Numbered from the stretch's first letter, positions 29,626-38,611 are shown. The stretch: DNA of 64,000 nt from Caldilineaceae bacterium (GCA_026645575.1 JAPKMW010000004.1:1-64000), one strand, 5' to 3'. The notes: generated from the letters alone by a model not told the origin. A program made the numbers and translations.

Positions 29626-30723
29626 ATGACAAGCGAAGTCAGCACCAAGGCCGATTTTTCCTTTATTCGCTATGCCCAGTGTTGGGAAGATGCGGATATT
29701 CTGCTGGCAGCGTTGCGCATTCAACCGCACCATCGCTGCCTGGCGATTGCCTCGGCGGGCGACAACGTCTTGGCGATGGCCAGCCAAGGGCCGCAACAGG
29801 TGATGGCATTGGATCTCAACCCGGCCCAACTGGCCTGTCTTGCCTTGCGTGTGGCGGCGTACCGGGTGCTGGATTATCCTGACCTGTTGGCGTTTATCGG
29901 GGCGCGACCAAGTGTGCGGCGGCTTGAGTTTTATGAGCGTTGTCGCCCGCAGCTTACCTTAGCCGAACAACGGTTTTGGGATGCCAATACGGCTGGGTTG
30001 GCGCAGGGCTTTGGCAACATTGGCAAATTCGAGGGCTATTTGCGCTTGTTTGGCACCCGTCTCTTGCCCCTGTTGGAGACGCCTCAGGCCCGTCGGGAAT
30101 TGCTCAAGCCGCGTACCGTGGCGCAACGTAAAGCATTCTATGACCACAGGTGGAATAACTGGCGGTGGCGCGCCCTGTTCAAACTTTTTTTCTCGCAGCG
30201 CGTCATGGGCTGGTTGGGGCGCGACCCCGAATTTTTTACCTATGTGGAAACAAGCGTGGCTGACCACATTCTAGCGCGCACCGCCTATGCTCTTACCACG
30301 CTTGACCCGACCGAAAATCCCTATTTGCAGTGGATTCTGTTGGGACACCATGGCGCGGCGTTACCCTATGCGTTACGGGCTGAACATTTTGCGGCCATTC
30401 GCGCCAACCTGGATCGCATCGAGTGGCGCTGTCAGACAGTAGAGGATTTTTTGCAGGAGTGTGCGCCGCACACCATCGATGGCTATAATTTGAGCGACAT
30501 TTTTGAGTACATGTCACTGCCCAACTATCACGCGTTGTTGGCGCGATTGGTGCAAGCTGGGCGCAAGGGCGGGCGTCTGGTCTACTGGAATATGTTAGCC
30601 CCCCGCCGCCGACCCATAGCGATGGCGCAGCAGCTTTGTCCCTTAGACGATCTGGCACAGCACTTATATGCCCGCGACAAGGCTTTTTTCTACAGCGCGT
30701 TTGTGGTAGAGGAGATTATTTAG
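29626..30723 (+). CDS. DUF3419 (BtaA-like) aminocarboxypropyl transferase
   Basis: 365 residues of the DUF3419 family, which includes BtaA, the S-adenosylmethionine:diacylglycerol 3-amino-3-carboxypropyl transferase that starts betaine-lipid synthesis. Family marks are FSFIRYAQCWEDADILL near the start, the SAM-binding SAGDN (43-47), ALDLNPAQLACLALR and, near the end, YNLSDIFEYMSLPNYHALLA. No BtaB-type N-methyltransferase is in the window, so the product may not be a betaine lipid. It is flanked by polyprenol-kinase-like and PEP-synthase-like genes. The reaction type is inferred from the family; the acceptor is unknown. Confidence 0.82.
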   Translation: MTSEVSTKADFSFIRYAQCWEDADILLAALRIQPHHRCLAIASAGDNVLAMASQGPQQVMALDLNPAQLACLALRVAAYRVLDYPDLLAFIGARPSVRRLEFYERCRPQLTLAEQRFWDANTAGLAQGFGNIGKFEGYLRLFGTRLLPLLETPQARRELLKPRTVAQRKAFYDHRWNNWRWRALFKLFFSQRVMGWLGRDPEFFTYVETSVADHILARTAYALTTLDPTENPYLQWILLGHHGAALPYALRAEHFAAIRANLDRIEWRCQTVEDFLQECAPHTIDGYNLSDIFEYMSLPNYHALLARLVQAGRKGGRLVYWNMLAPRRRPIAMAQQLCPLDDLAQHLYARDKAFFYSAFVVEEII

Positions 30724-30768
30724 CACAGGACACATGAACGGTTGACACCGAAAACGGTGAAAATTTCT

Positions 30769-30850
30769 ACCGCAAAGCACGCCAAGAGCGCAAAGGATCG
30801 CGTAAGCTTTTTCTTTGCGTAACTTTGCGGCCTTCGCGGCCTTGGCGGTG
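30769..30850. repeat. ACCGCAAAG-type palindromic repeat
   Basis: ACCGCAAAGCACGCCAAG on the left and CTTTGCG, CTTTGCGGCC, TTGGCGGT on the right form an imperfect palindrome. The same CGCAAAG units appear at 12139 and 61214. The open frame through this stretch is not treated as coding. Confidence 0.6.
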
Positions 30851-30907
30851 GTTATTTTCACATCAGCGTATGCCTGCTTGCTATGGTTCTACCCCGGAGG
30901 CTTTGTT

Positions 30908-32239
30908 ATGGTAGACAACTGGCTAAAAATTATTCTGGTGATTGGTTGCGTGGCGGGGTTGATGTTGGCGTTGGCCCAGCTTCAACGGAAGTACAAACTT
31001 CACCCGGAAATCGCGCGCAAAGCCATGCACATTGGGTCGGGGTTGGTGGCGTTGAGTCTGCCTTGGCTCTTTCAGGAAGGGTGGCCGGTGTTGGTCTTGA
31101 CCCTGTTGGCGACCACGGGCATGGCGGCTGTGAAGTATCTGAAAGGCTTGCGCTCAACTATTGGCACGGTGACGGGGAGCGTTGTACGGAAAACCTTGGG
31201 CGAAATTTGTTTCCCCCTTGGCGCCGGCCTGCTCTTTGCCTTTGCCCAGGGCAATGTGCTGCTCTACAGCATTCCCCTGTTGATTCTGACCTTTGCCGAT
31301 GCCAGCGCCGCCTTGATCGGGGTCTTCTATGGCGTCATGCGCTACACCACCGCTGATGGCACCAAAACATTGGAAGGCTCCTTAGCTTTCTTTCAAGCTG
31401 CTTTTCTTAGCACCTTGACGCCGCTCTTGCTCTTCACGAACCTGGGCCGCGCCGAGACGCTCTTGATTGCCCTGCTGATGGCGCTGCTCTCCATGTTGCT
31501 AGACGCCATTGCCTGGTGGGGATTGGACAATCTGTTGATCCCGCTGTTGAGTTTCCTAGCCTTGCGCAGCTTTCTGGCATTGGATGCCCATACACTGATG
31601 GTTGACCTGGTGGTGACGCTGGTGTTATTGATCTTTAGCCTCGTCTGGCGCAAGCGTACAACGTTGAACGATAGCGCCGTACTCGCCACGGCCATCTACG
31701 GTTATCTCTGTTGGACCCTGGGCGGCTGGGTGTGGATGCTGCCCCCCTTGATTCTGTTAGTAAGCTATAATGCGCTTTCCCCACGTGACAATCCGGACAA
31801 CCAACGGCGTTATACCACGCCCGTGGTGTTGAGCGTGGGCGCAGTTGGCCTCTTCTGGCTCATTGTAGCCAATGTGTTTAACCGCCATACACTCTATTAT
31901 CCCTATATGCTCAGTTTTGCAGCCCAGTTGGCCATGATCAGTTTGGCGCGGGCTTTACGGGTCGCGCCCCACCCCGGTCGCGCAGCCTTATGGGTGAGCA
32001 AGGTTGCTATGAGTTGGTTCCTGCTCTTGACGCCGTTTTGTTTCGTCTACGATTTGAACGATCCACTATGGCTGTATGCCCTCAGCGCCTTGCTCAGCAT
32101 TGGCGTTGGCGTTGGCCTCTTTGCCCTGACCCAGTTGGGGCCGGACGGCTATCGCAACACCATGCAACGGTGGTTTTTGCAAACCCTTGGCGCCGGGCTG
32201 ACTTCGCTGATCGGGTTAATAGTCGTGCAACTGCTCTAA
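30908..32239 (+). CDS. polyprenol/phytol-kinase-like membrane protein with DUF92-like C-terminus
   Basis: 443 residues, about 13 membrane helices. The N-terminal half carries the CTP-dependent lipid-kinase marks of the dolichol/phytol kinase group: HPEIARKAMHIGSG (R37, K38, H41), FADASAALIGVFYG and KTLEGSLAF. The second half, from about 250 (TLNDSAVLATAIYGYLCWTLGG), resembles DUF92/TMEM19, whose plant member VTE6 phosphorylates phytyl phosphate. A kinase plus phosphate-kinase fusion would make a prenyl diphosphate from a prenol, the donor for a UbiA enzyme such as the one upstream; that is inference. I chose the ATG at 30908 (GGAGG 7 bases before), because the upstream frame translates a repeat. 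Confidence 0.72.
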   Translation: MVDNWLKIILVIGCVAGLMLALAQLQRKYKLHPEIARKAMHIGSGLVALSLPWLFQEGWPVLVLTLLATTGMAAVKYLKGLRSTIGTVTGSVVRKTLGEICFPLGAGLLFAFAQGNVLLYSIPLLILTFADASAALIGVFYGVMRYTTADGTKTLEGSLAFFQAAFLSTLTPLLLFTNLGRAETLLIALLMALLSMLLDAIAWWGLDNLLIPLLSFLALRSFLALDAHTLMVDLVVTLVLLIFSLVWRKRTTLNDSAVLATAIYGYLCWTLGGWVWMLPPLILLVSYNALSPRDNPDNQRRYTTPVVLSVGAVGLFWLIVANVFNRHTLYYPYMLSFAAQLAMISLARALRVAPHPGRAALWVSKVAMSWFLLLTPFCFVYDLNDPLWLYALSALLSIGVGVGLFALTQLGPDGYRNTMQRWFLQTLGAGLTSLIGLIVVQLL

Positions 32240-32261
32240 CCCCAACCAAGGAGGGAAATGT

Positions 32262-33266
32262 ATGCGATTGGTGCAAGTCTCCACCCAGACGCAACTTGCG
32301 GATTTTTGTCGCGTTCCAGGTTCCTATCCGCTCAACCCGGCGTTGCCGTCCATGCAGCAAGCCGATGCCCATTGGCTGGTTGTAGGCGCAGATGGGCAAG
32401 GGTTGGCGCGCTGCTCGCTCTGGTGGCAAAGCGTGCCAACTTACGGCGCTGAACGCCTGGGCTTCATTGGTCATTATGCCGCGCACGCGGCCAACGCCGC
32501 CCAGTGTTTGCTAGATCAGGCGTGCACCCACCTGGCCGAACAGCGCTGTACACTGGCGGTTGGCCCGTTGGATGGCAATACCTTTCGGCACTACCGTTTG
32601 CTGACAGAGCGTGCCGTGGATGGGCGTCAACATCCCCCGTTTTTTCTCGAACCCGACAACCCGGATACCTGGCCAGACCATTGGCGGCAAGCGGGTTTCC
32701 ACGTTTTCGCCCAATATGTCTCCGCCATTGGGGAACTGCCGGTGGAAGACCCGCGCACCGCCAGTCTGGCCCAGCGCGTCGCCGACCACGGCATCCTGAT
32801 CCGCGCGGTTGATTTGGCTGAGTTTGAAGTGGAGTTGCAACGGATCTATGGGGTCGTGCGGCAAAGTTTTCACAACAATTTCCTCTACACACCGATGGCT
32901 GTCGCCGAATTTATGGCGCAATATGCGCCTATCCGCAATTACATCCAACCGTCTCTGATTTTATTGGCTGAACAAGCGGGTTCGCCAGTCGGTTTTATCT
33001 TCGCCTTGCCCGATCTGGCCCAGGCGCAGCGCGGCGAAGCGCTGGATACGATGATCATCAAAACCGTCGGGGTCGTGCCGGAACTAGGGGGCCTTGGGGT
33101 AGGCGGGCTGTTGGTGGCGCGTTGCCAACTAGCCGCGCGGGCCTTGGGCTATCGCTACGCCATTCATGCCTTAATGGTTGAAGAGAACCGCTCACGCAAG
33201 ATCAGCGCGCATTACGCCCAGGTGATGCGCCGTTATACCCTCTTTGCCAGGCCTTTGTCGGCGTAA
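32262..33266 (+). CDS. GNAT-fold N-acyltransferase-like protein
   Basis: 334 residues. The C-terminal ~180 have a GNAT pattern: YGVVRQSFHNNFLYTPM, LILLAEQAGSPVGFIFALPD, then TVGVVPELGGLGVGGLLVAR, the acetyl-CoA-binding loop region, and RKISAHYAQVMRRYTLFARP. The N-terminal half may be a second, degenerate GNAT unit (HWLVVGADGQGLARCSLWW). Similar tandem-GNAT proteins act on small amines or lipids. It is preceded by AAGGAGG 22 bases after the kinase-like gene, so it is probably the last member of that operon. Confidence 0.72.
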   Translation: MRLVQVSTQTQLADFCRVPGSYPLNPALPSMQQADAHWLVVGADGQGLARCSLWWQSVPTYGAERLGFIGHYAAHAANAAQCLLDQACTHLAEQRCTLAVGPLDGNTFRHYRLLTERAVDGRQHPPFFLEPDNPDTWPDHWRQAGFHVFAQYVSAIGELPVEDPRTASLAQRVADHGILIRAVDLAEFEVELQRIYGVVRQSFHNNFLYTPMAVAEFMAQYAPIRNYIQPSLILLAEQAGSPVGFIFALPDLAQAQRGEALDTMIIKTVGVVPELGGLGVGGLLVARCQLAARALGYRYAIHALMVEENRSRKISAHYAQVMRRYTLFARPLSA

Positions 33267-33300
33267 AACCATTGTATGAAACTTCCTATTCCTCCTTGGA

Positions 33301-33345
33301 GAAACGCTCCATGAAACGATCGGGAAACGCCGCCTTTGCTATAGT
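33301..33345 (+). promoter_or_regulatory. GAAACG direct-repeat promoter module C
   Basis: GAAACG at 33301, 33313 and 33324 (spacings 12 and 11), then TATAGT (33340-33345) 16 bases from the start of the last copy. Spacing is identical to module B. The predicted leader to the NmrA-like gene is about 65 bases. Confidence 0.65.
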
Positions 33346-33415
33346 AGTTTATAGAAACCGATCAACATGGACGACCGTATCCCCCACGGTCTCCCTTTTT
33401 CTTCAGGAGGTTCCT

Positions 33416-34312
33416 ATGACAACCCTACTTGTTGGCGCCACTGGCCTTTTGGGCGGTGAAATCGCCCGGCGGCTGACCAATCAGGGCCGCCATGTGCGGG
33501 CGTTGGTGCGCACCACGGCTGATCCCGCCAAGATTGAAACGTTGAAAAAGCTGGGCTGCGCCCTGGTCTACGGCGACCTGCGCGACCGGGCGTCGCTGGA
33601 GGCGGCGTGCCGCGGCGTGGAGGAAGTCGTCACCACGGCCTCTACTACCTTCTCGCGCCAGCCGGGTGATTCGATTGAAACCACTGATCAGGCTGGACAA
33701 CTTGCGCTCGTGGCGGCGGCCAAAGCGGCCCGTGTCCGCCACTTTGTCTACACGTCGTACTCTGGGCAGCTTGATCCGGGGTCAAAGCCTTGTGCGCTTA
33801 CCGTCGCCAAACGCACCGTTGAACAGGCATTGAAGGAGAGCGGGATGACCTACACTATTCTGCGCCCCTCATGCTTTATGGAAATCTGGCTTAGCCCGGC
33901 GGTTGGTTTTGACTATCCGAATGCCAAAGCCACGATCTACGGCGCGGGTGCAAACAAACTGAGTTGGATCTCGCTTTATGATGTGGCCGAGTTTGCCGTC
34001 GAGAGCCTCGATAACCCGTCGGCGCGCAACGCCATCCTGGAACTGGGTGGCCCGGAAGCACTCAGTCCGCTGGAAGTCGTGAAGATTTTTGAAGCGGTGA
34101 CAGGGCGTCCCTTTACCGTTGACTATGTGCCGGTCGAGACTCTAGAAGTGCAGCGTGAGTCAGCCACCGATTCGTTGTCCGAAGCCTTTGCGACCCTGAT
34201 GTTGAGCTATGCCAGCGGCGATGTGATCAATATGCAAGCGACGCTCAAGGAATTCCCCTTGGCGCTCACAACTGTGAAAGAATATGCGACCAAGCAGTTG
34301 GTTCATGCGTGA
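33416..34312 (+). CDS. NmrA-like NAD(P)-binding protein
   Basis: 298 residues, atypical SDR of the NmrA/isoflavone-reductase-like group. The cofactor motif VGATGLLGGEIARRL lies near the start; VRALVRTTADPAKIETL suggests NADP preference from the Arg residues, and FVYTSYSG, TILRPSCFMEIW and WISLYDVAEFAVE are family-typical. It lacks a clear Tyr-x3-Lys pair, so it may be a redox sensor rather than an enzyme. CAGGAGG precedes the ATG at 33416; the open frame upstream translates the GAAACG promoter module and is rejected. Confidence 0.82.
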   Translation: MTTLLVGATGLLGGEIARRLTNQGRHVRALVRTTADPAKIETLKKLGCALVYGDLRDRASLEAACRGVEEVVTTASTTFSRQPGDSIETTDQAGQLALVAAAKAARVRHFVYTSYSGQLDPGSKPCALTVAKRTVEQALKESGMTYTILRPSCFMEIWLSPAVGFDYPNAKATIYGAGANKLSWISLYDVAEFAVESLDNPSARNAILELGGPEALSPLEVVKIFEAVTGRPFTVDYVPVETLEVQRESATDSLSEAFATLMLSYASGDVINMQATLKEFPLALTTVKEYATKQLVHA

Positions 34313-34345
34313 GCGTCGTGGGGTGAGCCATTGCGCAGTAAAGAC

Positions 34346-34382
34346 GGCTGGTGGGCAGAAATCCCACTTTCGCCCACCAGCC
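34346..34382. terminator. bidirectional terminator-like hairpin
   Basis: GGCTGGTGGGC (34346-34356) pairs with GCCCACCAGCC (34372-34382) in the 94-base gap between convergent genes. Confidence 0.6.
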
Positions 34383-34406
34383 TGAATGCTGATTGACAGC
34401 CCTATC

Positions 34407-35939
34407 TTATAGTTTGAAGACCCGCCGCACATTCTCGCGTAGGATCAACTCGGCTTCCTGCTCATTTTGAAAGGCGTCGAGATAGGCACCATATTCAAAC
34501 CAGGGCGCAAAGAGCGGCTGATCGGTGCCAAAGAAGATGCGCTCCGGCCCTAGCAGGTCGATCACCCGGCGGATCTTGCCGGGTTGGATGCCGCTGCTAC
34601 AAAACTCGAAGTAGACATTAGGTAGATCGACAATCTGGCGGGCGCCATCCACATCATCGCCGTGCGCTTTGATGATCACCAGATCGGGATTGCGCAGGGC
34701 GGCTTGGCGCAGCCCCGGATAGGGGGAGCCGCCTTCGTCCATGTGAATCTTGACCGGACGACCAAACTTCGCCACCTCGACCAACAGATCCTGCATCCGT
34801 TGTGTTGCCATGTTGCCGCCAAAGGGGCAATAGAGTTTGACGCCGACAAAGCGCGGGTCTTGGAAGTAGCGTTCCATCTGCTCGATCGAGCCGGGAATGT
34901 CGCGCGCATCACAGGTGACATAGCCGCGCAGGGTCGGGTGGCGATCCAGAAATTTTTGCGTGTCGGCATTGCCCTGGCGCATATCATAGTTGATGGCGTT
35001 GTAGGAGGAGACAAAGGTCAACTCGATATTGCAGCGCGCCGACATTTCATGGACATTGGTCTCGGTGCGCGTGTTAAAGGGTTGCGCCACATGGAAGCCG
35101 GAGACATGCGCGTGCATGTCGATGATCGGACGGTCGGGTAGGTGCGCTTGGGTGCGGATCAGCAGCGGCTCGACCCCTAACTCTTCAAGGTCTTTGCCCA
35201 GCAAGCGCAGCGCATTGCCGCCCAAAATGGCTTGCTTCTCTTCATCGCTCAGGCGCGCCATCAACACCTGATTACGCAGCGCCGTCACCGAATATTTGGG
35301 CGCATTGCTGCCATAAAGCAGCCGGTCACCAATGCCCGCCTCGACCAGCACCTCCAACCCATCGGCCAGACAGAGCCAACGAATGGCGGCGTAGACGTTG
35401 TCATACTCCTGCATCACAGTGATCAACTCGCCCAGGTAGCCATAGCTGACCTCATTCAACACTACTGGCACACCGGCGCGGTGGGTTGTCTCCGCCACAA
35501 TGTGAATCCAATCCAACGCCTCCTTGCCGGCGCCGTTGAAATCGACAATGAGCGGCAACGGCGTTTTGGTCGCGGCGCGGCCCACGGCTTCAGCCATCTT
35601 GCGGAAGATCAGGGTATTGGGTGACCAGTTTTGCGGCCCCGGCGCCATGCGGATGGCGACACAGCCCCCCTCGACACAAGTGCGCAGGTCGTCTTGCCAG
35701 CCAAGATAGTGGCGCGGGTCGAGAATACCAACCGGCAACAGGCGCGGATGTTGCTTGACAATTTCCAGCGTCTCGGCAATTGCTTCCTTTGGCACCTGAT
35801 TCATCAAGCCCCGCTTGGAAGTAGTGAGCGTGAGGGTCGTGTTATGTTTTTCCGTCTGCTGCAACAGTTGCGCCAGCGTCGTATCCGGTTCGGCAATCGG
35901 ATCGACGCTAAAGTCAGAGATAAAATCGATGGCGTACAT
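34407..35939 (-). CDS. tandem amidohydrolase-fold protein (degenerate + intact domains)
   Basis: 510 residues made of two amidohydrolase_2 barrels. The first (about 1-265) begins AIDFISDFSVD, where the metal-binding HxH motif should be, and has YGSNAP (209-214) in place of the usual GTDxP, so it is probably inactive. The second (about 272-510) has IIDMHAH (D274, H276, H278) and FGTDQP near its end, so it should bind metal. Related hydrolases or decarboxylases cleave C-N, C-O or C-C bonds in small carboxylates. The same two kinds of domain, in the same order, are separate genes at 43572-44345 and 42830-43579. I chose the ATG at 35939 because domain homology starts there. Confidence 0.8.
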   Translation of the reverse strand: MYAIDFISDFSVDPIAEPDTTLAQLLQQTEKHNTTLTLTTSKRGLMNQVPKEAIAETLEIVKQHPRLLPVGILDPRHYLGWQDDLRTCVEGGCVAIRMAPGPQNWSPNTLIFRKMAEAVGRAATKTPLPLIVDFNGAGKEALDWIHIVAETTHRAGVPVVLNEVSYGYLGELITVMQEYDNVYAAIRWLCLADGLEVLVEAGIGDRLLYGSNAPKYSVTALRNQVLMARLSDEEKQAILGGNALRLLGKDLEELGVEPLLIRTQAHLPDRPIIDMHAHVSGFHVAQPFNTRTETNVHEMSARCNIELTFVSSYNAINYDMRQGNADTQKFLDRHPTLRGYVTCDARDIPGSIEQMERYFQDPRFVGVKLYCPFGGNMATQRMQDLLVEVAKFGRPVKIHMDEGGSPYPGLRQAALRNPDLVIIKAHGDDVDGARQIVDLPNVYFEFCSSGIQPGKIRRVIDLLGPERIFFGTDQPLFAPWFEYGAYLDAFQNEQEAELILRENVRRVFKL

Positions 35940-35964
35940 GATCGGTTTGTCCTTATAACTAAAG

Positions 35965-36020
35965 AATAATGAATGGACAACGGTTAACAATTAATGATTA
36001 ACCGTTGTCCATTCATTATT
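35965..36020. repeat. 23-bp perfect palindrome of the TTAATGG/ACGGTTAA family
   Basis: Arms 35965-35987 (AATAATGAATGGACAACGGT and three more bases) and 35998-36020 are perfect complements around 10 bases. It fills the gap between two same-strand genes. It is related by its ACGGTTAA/CATTAATTG words to the repeats at 49075 and 54941. Confidence 0.7.
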
Positions 36021-36029
36021 GTATGGTCA

Positions 36030-37493
36030 TTATTGTGCGGCTATCCAAAACGAATAAAGCTGCGCCCGCTGTAGGTAATAGCGCACTTGCACCGTCTGAC
36101 CCAAGGGCAACGTTGTGCGTGTTTGCCAACGCAACTTTCCGTGTAGATAATCGCCTTGCAGAGCGACTGCCTCAGCCGCGGTATAGCCAGACAACGGCTG
36201 GCCGGTGGCCGCGTCGAACAGTTCAGCGCGCACTTCACCGTCGCAGGCGTCTACATTCACAGTAAGTTGCCCACCGTTGGCCTGGAAGGGCTTGGTGACG
36301 ATGGTTCCCGCACCTTCTGCTACCAGTGAGACAAAACCATCCAGCCGTAACTTCACCAGCATCAAGGCGCTTTCATCCTCAAAAGTGGCATCGGGGACCG
36401 TTTTGTAAAGTTCACGCGGCCCGCGGAAGCGCAGGGCGTTGTAGTAGAGCCGGATCTCTTGGTTATCATGAATGTGAGGCGTGCCGCAGAGCAGCTTTTG
36501 CGCCCAGCCGTAGGTGTGATCCTGCCAGGGATCGACCGGCAAAAAGAGCGCACGGTCGGCGACTCGTTCCCAATGCAAGCGATCGTGAGAAACGGTCAAC
36601 TCCACCTGATTGAGGCCGGTGTAATTCATGTGGGGCGGTGGAATGGCCCCGGCGGGATTAAAGAGAACTGGGAAACCAACATAGAGACCATGATAGGGCA
36701 GCACCGCCATCTGATAGACCTGTGCGAGTAGCTTCTCGTTGTTGAGCAGGGGCGGTGACAGATAAGCCGGATCGTCAACAACCTGTTGCACCCGCTGCTG
36801 ACGAATCTGCTGATCGGTTTCGTCGGTGTGGAAGACCAGTTGTGGCGTGCTAAAGTGCTGAAAATCTGTACTCGTCGCCAGCCAGACCGAACGTCCCCAC
36901 GCTGTCGGCTGTTTGATAAAGGCCAGATATTCGCCGCGACCGGCATCATAGAGAAAGTGCGACTCATCCTGGCTGGGAATGGGCGGCACATCCAGCATCG
37001 TCCAGGTGAAACCATCGGGCGAGACGCCGAGATAGCGGTCATGGACATTAAAGAGCGCCTTGTAGCGCCGGGCCGGATCGGCCTCTTGTTCATCGCGGAT
37101 GATGTGATAGAGCGTGCGCTGCTCTACCGGGTCGCGGGCAATGTTATTCTGCCGGGAACCGCGCCATTCGTACAGCCCTAGATTGGGGCGTTCCCAGTGG
37201 ACGCCGTCGGTCGAGGTCGCGTAGCAGTTGGCCCAAGCGGTGGTGCTGTGGTATTTGCCGTGCGGCGGCACACGATAGTAGCCCCAATACCACCATTCCC
37301 ATAGCCCCTTTTCGCTGTTCCACTGCGGCGCGCTGCGACTTTGCACCGCGACCTGCCCCTGGCTGCGGTCGGGCCGGATGACCGGCTGGTGGTCTACCGG
37401 CTGGTGCAGCCGGCGCGTGATCCCGGTCATTTGCTCAATGGCGGAATCATCCAAGAAGAGTTGTTTTTGTTGGGTTGGGTTGATCATGGTCAT
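36030..37493 (-). CDS. GH32/GH43-like beta-propeller protein
   Basis: 487 residues, no signal peptide. It starts QLFLDDSAIEQMTGITRRLH and continues with strands typical of five-bladed glycosidase propellers (WEWWYWGYYRVPP, YATSTDGVHWERPNLGLYEW, SPDGFTWTMLD). A C-terminal beta-sandwich from about 385 (TIVTKPFQANGGQLTVNVDA) follows. Such proteins are frequent in Planctomycetes and related catabolic clusters, usually annotated as hypothetical; a glycoside-processing role is possible. Its ATG overlaps the TGA of the upstream VCBS gene (ATGA), which indicates coupled translation. Confidence 0.68.
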   Translation of the reverse strand: MTMINPTQQKQLFLDDSAIEQMTGITRRLHQPVDHQPVIRPDRSQGQVAVQSRSAPQWNSEKGLWEWWYWGYYRVPPHGKYHSTTAWANCYATSTDGVHWERPNLGLYEWRGSRQNNIARDPVEQRTLYHIIRDEQEADPARRYKALFNVHDRYLGVSPDGFTWTMLDVPPIPSQDESHFLYDAGRGEYLAFIKQPTAWGRSVWLATSTDFQHFSTPQLVFHTDETDQQIRQQRVQQVVDDPAYLSPPLLNNEKLLAQVYQMAVLPYHGLYVGFPVLFNPAGAIPPPHMNYTGLNQVELTVSHDRLHWERVADRALFLPVDPWQDHTYGWAQKLLCGTPHIHDNQEIRLYYNALRFRGPRELYKTVPDATFEDESALMLVKLRLDGFVSLVAEGAGTIVTKPFQANGGQLTVNVDACDGEVRAELFDAATGQPLSGYTAAEAVALQGDYLHGKLRWQTRTTLPLGQTVQVRYYLQRAQLYSFWIAAQ

Positions 37494-38611
37494 CCCTCAT
37501 TGCGCCACCAGCGCAGTTCATTGCTGCCCCGCTCGGCGGCGGCGATGATGTCCAGCCGCCCGTCGCCATCCAGATCGGCCACAATGACTTGGTCGGCGCG
37601 CAGCCAGCCATCTTTGAGGATCTGCATATCCCACGGGCCACGGGGATCGCCCCGGTGTTTGAAGAGCGCCACCCGTCCGGTCATGTCCCAAGCTGTCGCC
37701 ACCACTTCCATCTGGCCGTCATTGTCCAGATCGGCGGCGATGGCTTCAAAGGCGTGGGGGAAGCGCTCACAGATAATGTGCTTTTTCCAAGGGCCGGCGG
37801 TGGGGTTGCCGTCGTTTTCATACCAGACAAGCTGGTGATGCTCAAAGCCGACGCCGTTGTGGTCATGGTCGGGGGACAACATGCCCAACGCCATCACCAC
37901 ATCGACATTGCCGTCACCATCCATATCAACCGGGTGGCCGTGGATCGGTTGCAGGGCGTCATCAATGATGGTTTTGCGCCAGGGTTGATTGACGGGATCG
38001 CCAGGGTTTTGATACCAGACCACCTGGTTGCCCGTGCGCGCGGTGCCGAGCAGATCGATTTTGCCGTCGCCATCAATGTCGGCGGCGCAGATGGTGCGTG
38101 TCTCGCCGATGTTCTCTTCAATGGGGTGGCGAATCCATTGACCATCCCGCTGTTCAAACCAGTCAAAACGGTTGCCCTTGCGCCAACTGGAGGCAGCCAC
38201 ATCCAGATCACCATCACCGTCAAAATCGGCTACGGCGACATCGTAGGCGCCGGGCAACTCGCCTTCGATGATGTAGTGAACGCGCCAGTTGTTGCGGTCG
38301 CGCGGGTCGCCTTCAAAGGCGAAGTAGAGCAGCGAACCGTTGGTATTGTCCACGCTTACAATCTCCGGGCGACCGTCGCCGTTGATGTCCACCACCGCGT
38401 GCCGTTCCAGCCACTCTTTGGCCCGCTCGTGGATGATGTGCTTGGTGAAGTTGCCCTGGCCGTCGTTTTCATACCAGTACAACCCCACATCGGTGTCCGC
38501 TGAGACAATGTCCAACACGCCGTTGCCGGTGAGGTCGGCGGCGCTAATGCCATAGGCGTAGTTGTAGCCATCGGCGATCAGATGTTCCGTGAAGCGGATC
38601 AATTCAGCCAT
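37490..38611 (-). CDS. FG-GAP/VCBS repeat beta-propeller protein
   Basis: 373 residues of six to seven repeats, each with a calcium-binding DxDGDGxxD loop (VADFDGDGDLDV, AADIDGDGKIDL, VDMDGDGNVDV, VADLDGDGRLDI). This makes an integrin-alpha-like propeller. No signal peptide is seen with the chosen ATG at 38611, which has GGAAGGAG upstream and overlaps the PhyH stop by 8 bases. Cytoplasmic VCBS proteins in sugar-catabolic clusters are of unknown function; ligand or carbohydrate binding is possible. Confidence 0.78.
   Translation of the reverse strand: MAELIRFTEHLIADGYNYAYGISAADLTGNGVLDIVSADTDVGLYWYENDGQGNFTKHIIHERAKEWLERHAVVDINGDGRPEIVSVDNTNGSLLYFAFEGDPRDRNNWRVHYIIEGELPGAYDVAVADFDGDGDLDVAASSWRKGNRFDWFEQRDGQWIRHPIEENIGETRTICAADIDGDGKIDLLGTARTGNQVVWYQNPGDPVNQPWRKTIIDDALQPIHGHPVDMDGDGNVDVVMALGMLSPDHDHNGVGFEHHQLVWYENDGNPTAGPWKKHIICERFPHAFEAIAADLDNDGQMEVVATAWDMTGRVALFKHRGDPRGPWDMQILKDGWLRADQVIVADLDGDGRLDIIAAAERGSNELRWWRNEG

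Noticed and set aside
33272..33415. Longer N-terminus for the NmrA-like protein
   Set aside because: The extension only translates the GAAACG promoter module; the Shine-Dalgarno and the Rossmann fold both point to 33416.
37589..38503. 304-residue frame on the plus strand
   Set aside because: It is antisense to the VCBS propeller gene; the repeat structure of the true gene makes long mirrored frames likely.
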